From Muribaculaceae bacterium (GTDB lineage Bacteria; Bacteroidota; Bacteroidia; Bacteroidales; Muribaculaceae): a DNA stretch of 21,640 nucleotides. The stretch's first letter is position 1. Each line of letters starts with the position of its first letter. A program made the translations under genes and the position numbers. This document shows, piece by piece, positions 16,142 through 21,640 of this stretch. The notes below the pieces were generated by a model. That model was not told the origin of the DNA. It saw only the letters and a list, made by a program, of their open reading frames with translations, and made no database searches. Location: assembly GCA_024400895.1 (NCBI GenBank), contig JAKSMA010000011.1, positions 1-21,640 of the forward strand, given 5' to 3'.

Positions 16142-17341
16142 ATGGCTCTTAAAATATTACTCGTCAACAAATTCTACTACCCTCGTGGGGGCGACTGCGT
16201 GGTGATGATGAACACCGAAAACCTGCTTCTTTCAGCAGGCTATGAGGTGGCTGTGTTTGCTATGCAGTACCCTCAAACCGTTGACTCCCCTTACAAGAAA
16301 TATTTTGCATCGGAAGTTGACTTCGGTGGTGGCATGGGCGCAAAAATCAAGGGTGTGAAGCGCACCTTGGGTATGGGCGACATTGAAGCGTCATTCATGA
16401 AATTGCTCGACGACTTCCTTCCCGATGTGGGGCATTTGCACACCGTCCCCTCCCACCTGTCGCCTGTGCTTGCAAAAATAGCCCACAACCGTGGCATTCG
16501 CGTGGTGTGGACATTGCACGACTACAAGCTGCTCTGCCCAGCCTACTCTTGTATGCGCGACGGACGCCCTTGTGAAATATGCTATTTCGACAAGACAGGC
16601 GTGCTTAAGCATCGCTGCATGAAGGGGTCGATGGCTGCCAGCGCCATTGCTTGGGTTGAAGCAAAAAAATGGAACCGCAAAACGCTCGAAAGCTATACCG
16701 ACGCTTTCGTGTGTCCGAGCGAATTCTTGGCATCGAAAATGCAACAGGGTGGATTCGACGCTTCAAAACTAAAAGTGCTCTGCAACTTTGTTGACCCCGA
16801 GAAACTGGAACTTCTACGCAACACCGACGGCAACGGTCGCGATAGTTACTACTGCTATATAGGCCGCCTTTCGGAAGAAAAAGGTGTGCGCACACTGCTT
16901 GAAGCCGCGTCAAAATCGGGTCACGAACTTCGTCTCGCTGGCGGAGGCCCTCTTGAAGACGAACTGAAAGCAAAATACGCCCACTGCAGCAACATCATAT
17001 TCCTTGGCCATCTCGACGCTGTGGGAGTGGCATCGCTACTAAGCAAAGCAAAATTCTCCGTCATGCCTTCAGTGTGCTACGAAAACAATCCGCTTGGGGT
17101 GATTGAATCTCTTTGCGCCGGCACCCCTGTGGTGGGTGCTGAAATAGGCGGCATTCCCGAACTTATCAGCGCCGAAACTGGCATCACTTTTGAATCGGGC
17201 AGTGTTGAAGCACTTTCAACAAGTATCGAAATGGCCATGAATCGCTCATGGCAACATCAAAATATCAAAAATGCCTCAATAGAGCGCTTCTCGCCCAAGA
17301 CTCACTTGCAGAAACTGTTGAAAATCTACGAAGCACAATAA
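16142..17341 (+). CDS. GT4-family glycosyltransferase
   Basis: 399 residues, GT-B fold. N-terminus LKILLVNKFYYPRGGDCVVM has the glycine-rich acceptor-side loop. TLHDYKLLCPAYSC followed by a cysteine-rich segment (CEICYFDKTGVLKHRC) is typical of a large GT4 subgroup. The donor half starts at YIGRLSEEKGVRTLLEAA; LAGGGPLEDEL and the catalytic E-x7-E (ENNPLGVIE in VCYENNPLGVIESLCAGTPVV) are intact. It opens the second plus-strand block, divergent from the minus-strand pair. It should transfer a sugar with retention of configuration to the repeat unit; donor and linkage are not readable. Confidence 0.94.
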   Translation: MALKILLVNKFYYPRGGDCVVMMNTENLLLSAGYEVAVFAMQYPQTVDSPYKKYFASEVDFGGGMGAKIKGVKRTLGMGDIEASFMKLLDDFLPDVGHLHTVPSHLSPVLAKIAHNRGIRVVWTLHDYKLLCPAYSCMRDGRPCEICYFDKTGVLKHRCMKGSMAASAIAWVEAKKWNRKTLESYTDAFVCPSEFLASKMQQGGFDASKLKVLCNFVDPEKLELLRNTDGNGRDSYYCYIGRLSEEKGVRTLLEAASKSGHELRLAGGGPLEDELKAKYAHCSNIIFLGHLDAVGVASLLSKAKFSVMPSVCYENNPLGVIESLCAGTPVVGAEIGGIPELISAETGITFESGSVEALSTSIEMAMNRSWQHQNIKNASIERFSPKTHLQKLLKIYEAQ

Positions 17342-17400
17342 TCCCGCATAGGCAAACACGAGTTTGTGAAATAATTCATAACTTTTTCAACATTTTTTTG

Positions 17401-17408
17401 TAATTTTG
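17401..17408 (+). promoter_or_regulatory. Probable -7 element for the radical SAM gene
   Basis: TAATTTTG matches TAnnTTTG exactly; the upstream partner is only a T-run at 17383-17387 with non-standard spacing. Predicted start about 17415, leaving roughly 42 bases to the ATG at 17457. It suggests this gene can be transcribed apart from the preceding GT4. Confidence 0.42.
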
Positions 17409-17456
17409 TAAATTAAACTATTGCATAAAAAAAATACGAAAGATATCAGCGCCACT

Positions 17457-18518
17457 ATGAGTTGCATAAAACCTACCGACGCGTCCATCATATTGACATA
17501 CCGTTGTCCCATGCATTGCCAGATGTGCAATATATGGAACAACCCCACTGATCCCAAAAAGGAAATACAGCCAAAGGATCTCGAATGCTTGCCACAGCTG
17601 AAATTCATCAATCTCACAGGTGGCGAGCCCTTTATTCGTGAAGACTTGGAAGATATCGTGAAGGTTTGCTTCACCAAATCACCCCGTATCGTTATATCCA
17701 CTTCAGGATGGTTTGAAGACCGCGTGATTGCACTTGCAGAGAAATTCCCTAACATTGGCATTCGCATCTCCATGGAAGGCCTCGCCAAGAAAAACGACGA
17801 GCTCCGTGGCCGTGAAGGCGGATTCGACAAGGGATTGCGCATTCTAAAGAAACTTAAAGAGATGGGCGTGAAAGATATCGGGTTTGGATGTACTGTATCG
17901 AATTACAACTCCACCGATATGCTTGAGCTTTACAAGCTATCCAAGGAAATGAATCTGGAATTTGCCACAGCCTCTTTCCACAATTCATTCTACTTCCACA
18001 AATACGACAACAAAGTAACCAACAAGCAACAGGTTTGCAGCGATTTTGAAACTCTTGTCAACTGGCAACTTTCTGAATGGCATCCAAAATCATGGTTCCG
18101 CGCGTTCTTCAACATGGGGCTCATCAACTATATTGAGGGAAACCGTCGTATGCTCCCTTGCGAAGCTGGCACTACCAACTTCTTCATCGACCCATTTGGC
18201 GATGTTTTCCCCTGCAACGGTATGGAAGAACGCTACTGGAAGGAAAGAATGGGCAACATTTACGAAACACCCGATTTCGATGAGCTCTGGAATAGTGAGC
18301 AAGCAAACAAGGTGCGTGAGCTGGTGCGCAAGTGCCCAAAAAACTGCTGGATGGTGGGTACAGCATCGCCAGTGATGCACAAATATATCCGTCATCCTCT
18401 CGCATGGGCGCTTAAAAACAAGGCCCGCAACATCTTAGGCAAGCCAGCAAAGCTCGACAAATGCTGGTACAATGTTGGGCAAGACCCTCGTCAAGGTGAT
18501 TTGCGCGACAAAGTGTAA
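17457..18518 (+). CDS. Radical SAM protein with SPASM/twitch-like C-terminal cluster domain
   Basis: 353 residues from the ATG at 17457; an in-frame TTG at 17421 would add 12 residues. The radical SAM cluster motif is C17-x3-C21-x2-C24 (YRCPMHCQMC), and the SAM-binding GGE is at 55-57 in LTGGEPFIR. The C-terminal region has PCEAG (C235), FIDPFGDVFPCNG (C253), then MGNIYE, FDELWNS and KCPKNCW (C293, C297). This is the SPASM/twitch order but with too few cysteines for two auxiliary clusters, so one auxiliary [4Fe-4S] cluster is likely. It lies between two GT4 genes in the polysaccharide locus, which suggests radical chemistry on a sugar, nucleotide-sugar or lipid-linked glycan, for example epimerisation or dehydrogenation. 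Peptide modification is less likely because no precursor peptide gene was seen. Substrate unknown. Confidence 0.9.
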   Translation: MSCIKPTDASIILTYRCPMHCQMCNIWNNPTDPKKEIQPKDLECLPQLKFINLTGGEPFIREDLEDIVKVCFTKSPRIVISTSGWFEDRVIALAEKFPNIGIRISMEGLAKKNDELRGREGGFDKGLRILKKLKEMGVKDIGFGCTVSNYNSTDMLELYKLSKEMNLEFATASFHNSFYFHKYDNKVTNKQQVCSDFETLVNWQLSEWHPKSWFRAFFNMGLINYIEGNRRMLPCEAGTTNFFIDPFGDVFPCNGMEERYWKERMGNIYETPDFDELWNSEQANKVRELVRKCPKNCWMVGTASPVMHKYIRHPLAWALKNKARNILGKPAKLDKCWYNVGQDPRQGDLRDKV

Positions 18519-18572
18519 CATCCAATCAAGCCGATTTCTAAAGTTCGGCTCATAGCGCAGCATATAAGAATC

Positions 18573-19667
18573 ATGAAAGTTGTAGTCATAGGCACTCGAG
18601 GAATCCCAAACATTCAAGGTGGTGTAGAAACCCACTGCGAGGAGCTGTTCCCACGCATTGCTGAATTAGGTGCCGATGTGACTATCATTCGTCGCACTTG
18701 CCATGTGCCCGACGGCGACCACCTCACCTCCTATAAAGGAGTGAAACTGGTGGATGTGTATGCTCCCAAACGAAAAAGTTTAGAGGCCATTGTACATTCC
18801 ATTCTTGCCACTTTCAAAGCAAAGCGACTGGGTGCCGACATACTTCACGTGCACGCTATTGGCCCTTCTCTATGCTGTCCACTTGCAAGGCTTCTTGGCA
18901 TGAAGGTGGTGAGCACCAACCATGGTCCTGACTACGACCGGCAGAAATGGGGATTTTTGGCAAAGGCCATGCTTCGCACAGGCGAATGGTGCCAGGCACA
19001 TTTTGCCAACCACATCATCTCTATCAGCAATGTGATTTCCAATATTTTGGCGAGCAAGTACAATCGCACAAAAGATGTGAGCCTCATATTCAACGGAGTA
19101 AGCATACCACACAAATCCACTGCCACCGATTTCCTTTCCGAACTCAATCTTGAGCCCCAAAAATATGTGTTTGCCCTGGCTCGATTTGTGCCCGAAAAGC
19201 GATTCGACCTATTGATTGAAGCATTCCAAGCGTGTAAACACGAAGGGTACCAACTGGTGTTGGCTGGCGACGCCGACCATGAAAGTGCCTACTCAAGACA
19301 ATTAAAAAAGCAAGCCGCTGAAGCGGGTGTAATCCTACCGGGATTCATCAAAGGGGAAAAACTGAACCAGCTATTTACCAACGCTGCCCTTTTCGTACTC
19401 CCATCCACCCACGAAGGACTTCCTATTTCTCTTTTAGAGGCTATGAGCTACAATGTGGATGTACTTGTTAGCGACATCCCCGCTAACCAATTATCGGAAC
19501 TAACAGAAAATGACTTTTTCCACGTTGACGACCAGAAGCACCTCACACAAAAGCTAACCGAAAAGCTCAACGCCCCTCAGCTCGGGCGCGAATACGACCT
19601 GTCAAGATTCAACTGGGACCATATTGCCCAACAAACGCTCTCCGTGTATGAAAAATGTAAAAAATAA
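18573..19667 (+). CDS. GT4-family glycosyltransferase with DUF1972-type N-terminus (rhamnosyltransferase-like)
   Basis: 364 residues. The N-terminus VVVIGTRGIPNIQGGVETHC is the hallmark of the DUF1972/GT4 group that includes WcaC- and rhamnosyltransferase-like capsule enzymes. HVHAIGPSLCCPLARLLG and TNHGPDYDRQKWG follow as acceptor-side motifs. FALARFVPEKRFDLLIEAF starts the donor half, and STHEGLPISLLEAMSYN holds the intact E-x7-E motif. It starts 54 bp after the radical SAM gene. The 3' end overlaps the start of the next acyltransferase by 20 bp, so the two are translationally coupled. A rhamnose or fucose-like donor is a guess by family, not a reading. Confidence 0.93.
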   Translation: MKVVVIGTRGIPNIQGGVETHCEELFPRIAELGADVTIIRRTCHVPDGDHLTSYKGVKLVDVYAPKRKSLEAIVHSILATFKAKRLGADILHVHAIGPSLCCPLARLLGMKVVSTNHGPDYDRQKWGFLAKAMLRTGEWCQAHFANHIISISNVISNILASKYNRTKDVSLIFNGVSIPHKSTATDFLSELNLEPQKYVFALARFVPEKRFDLLIEAFQACKHEGYQLVLAGDADHESAYSRQLKKQAAEAGVILPGFIKGEKLNQLFTNAALFVLPSTHEGLPISLLEAMSYNVDVLVSDIPANQLSELTENDFFHVDDQKHLTQKLTEKLNAPQLGREYDLSRFNWDHIAQQTLSVYEKCKK

Positions 19668-20697
19668 CAACATCATTTCTGCAAGTGAGCGCCCACATTA
19701 CGGCTCACTCGATGCCCTTCGCACCATTGCCGTGATTGGCATTGTGATGATGCATGTGATTTCACATCAGACAATCACATCTGGCTGCTACCTCACCAAC
19801 AGCATCATCCCCGACTTCACCAATTTCACCTACATGTTTATGACCCTCAGTGCTTTTTCTATGTGCTGCGGGTATTACCAGAAAGTGAAAGAAGGAAAAA
19901 TTGACCTCGACAGATTCTACAAGCGACGCTTCACTCGCATTTTCCCATTTTTTGGATTGATGGTGCTCATTGAGCTCATCAAAGACCACAACATGGAATC
20001 GCTCTACGAAAGTTTTGCAAACCTCACACTATGCTTCGGGCTCTATCCAAATGCGGATATCAACGTGATAGGAGTCGGATGGTTTCTCGGACTCGTTTTC
20101 GTGTTCTACATGCTTTTCCCCTTCTTTGTGTTCTTGCTATCCACCAAACGTCGGGCATGGTTGTCATTTGCTGTAGCCATAGCTCTTTATGCCATAGGTG
20201 TATTGCATTTTGCAGCCGACCAGAGCATGCCATTTGAGCGAAAGAATATCCTATTCAGCGCATCATTTTTCATCGTTGGCGGTATCATCTACCTTTATCG
20301 CGACAACATTACCTGCTGGATAAAGCAGCACATTTGGCTTTCTCGCGCAATAGTGATTGTCGCCACCGTACTTCACTACTCCACACTCCAATTACAAGGC
20401 ACTTCAATATTTCCACACTTGGCGCTATTTGCCGTATGGATTCTTTTCTGCATAGGGAGCGAAAGCAAATTATTGTGCAATAAGTTTATGAAATTCATCA
20501 GCAATTTAAGCCTTGAAATATACCTTTGTCACATGATGTTTTACAGAGCCGTGGAAATGGTCCATCTCGACAAACTCATACACAATGAGGCATGCCTCTA
20601 CTGCATCAGCGTAGTCCTCACCTTCGCACTGGCAACCGCTTTCTCTTATTTCATAAAAGAAATCGTATTCAAAAAAATCAAAACACAGAAATCATAA
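19648..20697 (+). CDS. Acyltransferase-3 family membrane protein (OafA-like), second copy type
   Basis: 349 residues with about 10 hydrophobic helices. YGSLDALRTIAVIGIVMMH carries the family's SLDxLR motif (20-25) and the catalytic-type histidine H36. FYKRRFTRIFPFFG supplies the conserved arginines after the second helix. The ATG at 19648 lies inside the end of the preceding GT4 gene (20-bp overlap); an in-frame TTG at 19624 is less likely. It is quite different in sequence from the 13038-13997 acyltransferase, so this is not a recent duplication. Expected role: O-acetylation or related acylation of the repeat unit or polymer at the inner membrane. Last gene of the locus, followed by a strong terminator. 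Confidence 0.88.
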   Translation: MKNVKNNNIISASERPHYGSLDALRTIAVIGIVMMHVISHQTITSGCYLTNSIIPDFTNFTYMFMTLSAFSMCCGYYQKVKEGKIDLDRFYKRRFTRIFPFFGLMVLIELIKDHNMESLYESFANLTLCFGLYPNADINVIGVGWFLGLVFVFYMLFPFFVFLLSTKRRAWLSFAVAIALYAIGVLHFAADQSMPFERKNILFSASFFIVGGIIYLYRDNITCWIKQHIWLSRAIVIVATVLHYSTLQLQGTSIFPHLALFAVWILFCIGSESKLLCNKFMKFISNLSLEIYLCHMMFYRAVEMVHLDKLIHNEACLYCISVVLTFALATAFSYFIKEIVFKKIKTQKS

Positions 20698-20741
20698 CAT
20701 CCCCAAACAAGGAAGCATTTGAGATAACAATAGTTGATTAC

Positions 20742-20781
20742 AATTAATGGGCGCACCTTTCTTCGGGTGCGCCCATTAATT
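20742..20781. terminator. Perfect 16-bp-stem hairpin, bidirectional terminator
   Basis: AATTAATGGGCGCACC (20742-20757) is the exact reverse complement of 20766-20781, with the 8-base loop TTTCTTCG. The GC-rich core is flanked by A/T on both sides, with TATTATT following on the plus strand. It lies between two convergent genes and would end both the polysaccharide transcript and ychF transcription. Confidence 0.88.
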
Positions 20782-20817
20782 ATTATTGTATGTAATATTC
20801 TCTACAGCGAGGTGGGT

Positions 20818-21640
20818 TTACACGTTGAAGCGGAACAGCGCGATGTCGCCGTCTTGGAACACATATTCCTTGCCTTCGATGTGCATCTTGCCAGCTTCTT
20901 TCACAGCCGCTTCGCTACCGTATGCAATGTAGTCTTCATACTTGATGATTTCGGCACGGATAAAGCCACGCTCGAAGTCGGTGTGAATCACGCCCGCACA
21001 TTGGGGAGCCTTACTTCCTTTGTGGAATGTCCATGCGCGAACTTCGTCAGGACCTGCTGTGAGGAATGTTTCGAGATTGAGCAATGCATAAGCGCTCTTA
21101 ATCAAACGGTTCACGCCACTTTCCTCAAGACCGATTTCCTGTAGGAACATTTGGCGCTCTTCGTAGGTTTCGAGTTCCGCAATTTCACTTTCGGTTTGCG
21201 CAGCAATCACGAGGATTTGAGCGTTCTCGTCCTTCACTGCTTCGCGAACGGCCTCCACATAAGCGTTGCCTTCGGCAGCGGCGGTGTCGTCCACGTTACA
21301 CACATAGAGCACTGGTTTGCTGGTGAGCAAGAACAAGTCGTGAGCCACCTTCTCCTCTTCCTTTGAGTTGAGTTGCACCATGCGGGCATTCTTGCCTTGC
21401 GAAAGCACTTCGTGATAGCGGCTCATCACCTCAAACTGGAGTTTCGCATCGCGGTCGCCAGCGTTAGCCATCTTCTGCACGCGTGTGATGCGGCTCTCGA
21501 TGGTTTCGAGGTCGCGGAGTTGGAGTTCGGTATCTATCACTTCCTTGTCGCGAACGGGGTCGACAGTGCCATCCACGTGAGTCACATTTTCATCGTCAAA
21601 GCAACGCAGCACATGGATGATAGCATCCGTTTCACGAATA
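20818..21640 (-). CDS. ychF: YchF (OLA1-type) redox/ribosome-associated ATPase, C-terminal part (runs off right edge)
   Basis: About 273 residues of a protein normally about 365 long; the P-loop N-terminus lies beyond the right edge. The visible start, VLRCFDDENVTHVDGTVDPV, is the end of the G domain with the conserved HV-x-G and DPV-x-D region of YchF. It is followed by the helical/coiled-coil arm (LETIESRI to about KEEEKVA). The NVDD in LYVCNVDD occupies the NKxD-equivalent place, which in YchF is changed and explains ATP preference. The TGS domain is at the end: AWTFHKGSKAPQCAGVIHTD to DIALFRFNV. YchF is a universally conserved ATPase that binds ribosomes and affects stress responses. It is a core gene and marks the edge of the accessory polysaccharide locus. 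Promoter and start are outside the window. Confidence 0.96.
   Translation of the reverse strand, partial: IRETDAIIHVLRCFDDENVTHVDGTVDPVRDKEVIDTELQLRDLETIESRITRVQKMANAGDRDAKLQFEVMSRYHEVLSQGKNARMVQLNSKEEEKVAHDLFLLTSKPVLYVCNVDDTAAAEGNAYVEAVREAVKDENAQILVIAAQTESEIAELETYEERQMFLQEIGLEESGVNRLIKSAYALLNLETFLTAGPDEVRAWTFHKGSKAPQCAGVIHTDFERGFIRAEIIKYEDYIAYGSEAAVKEAGKMHIEGKEYVFQDGDIALFRFNV

Noticed and set aside
17353..17366. Inverted repeat CAAAC/GTTTG as a terminator after the GT4 gene
   Set aside because: Only five base pairs with no GC-rich core and no adjacent T-run; too weak to call.
18529..18550. Inverted repeat AGCCGA/TCGGCT between the radical SAM and GT4 genes
   Set aside because: Six base pairs with a 10-base loop and no T-run; could be a chance hairpin, not enough for a terminator or attenuator.

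Overview
The window looks like a Bacteroidales chromosome segment (Prevotellaceae- or Muribaculaceae-like; the family is not certain). Several upstream regions carry the Bacteroidetes promoter form TTTG-N19/20-TAnnTTTG, genes lack Shine-Dalgarno sites, 15 of 16 recognisable stop codons are TAA, and a BspA-type leucine-rich surface protein and a dockerin/CotH protein are present. The partial gene at the right edge is the core ATPase gene ychF.

Layout. 1-682 (minus): N-terminal part of a secreted BspA/LRR_5 protein with 69-bp repeats. 879-2456: secreted CotH-kinase-fold protein with an N-terminal dockerin pair. 2457-2861: a 405-bp gap ending in a good promoter. 2862-20697: an extracellular polysaccharide locus. 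Its first plus-strand block runs MBOAT acyltransferase, SGNH-fold partner, Wzx flippase, outer-membrane export lipoprotein, Wzc-type co-polymerase/BY-kinase, Wzy-like polymerase, secreted beta-helix protein and acyltransferase-3. Two glycosyltransferases (GT2, GT4) follow on the minus strand. A second plus-strand block holds GT4, radical SAM with a SPASM/twitch-like C-terminus, GT4 and a second acyltransferase-3. A perfect 16-bp-stem hairpin then separates the locus from ychF, which is convergent and runs off the right edge.

How it fits together. Four glycosyltransferases would build a lipid-linked repeat unit. Wzx would flip it, Wzy would polymerise it, and Wzc plus the export lipoprotein would control length and export. 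The MBOAT/SGNH pair and two acyltransferase-3 proteins suggest a heavily acylated glycan. The beta-helix protein may cut, epimerise or bind the polymer. No priming sugar-phosphate transferase, nucleotide-sugar synthesis gene or NusG-like (UpxY) regulator is present, so those functions must lie elsewhere.

Main points for a second look. (1) The wzc reading frame has an in-frame TAG at codon 54, directly after the first transmembrane segment, and its kinase domain has a degenerate Walker A' motif and no C-terminal tyrosine cluster. (2) A radical SAM enzyme of unknown substrate sits between glycosyltransferases. (3) A secreted beta-helix protein lies 7 bp behind the polymerase gene.
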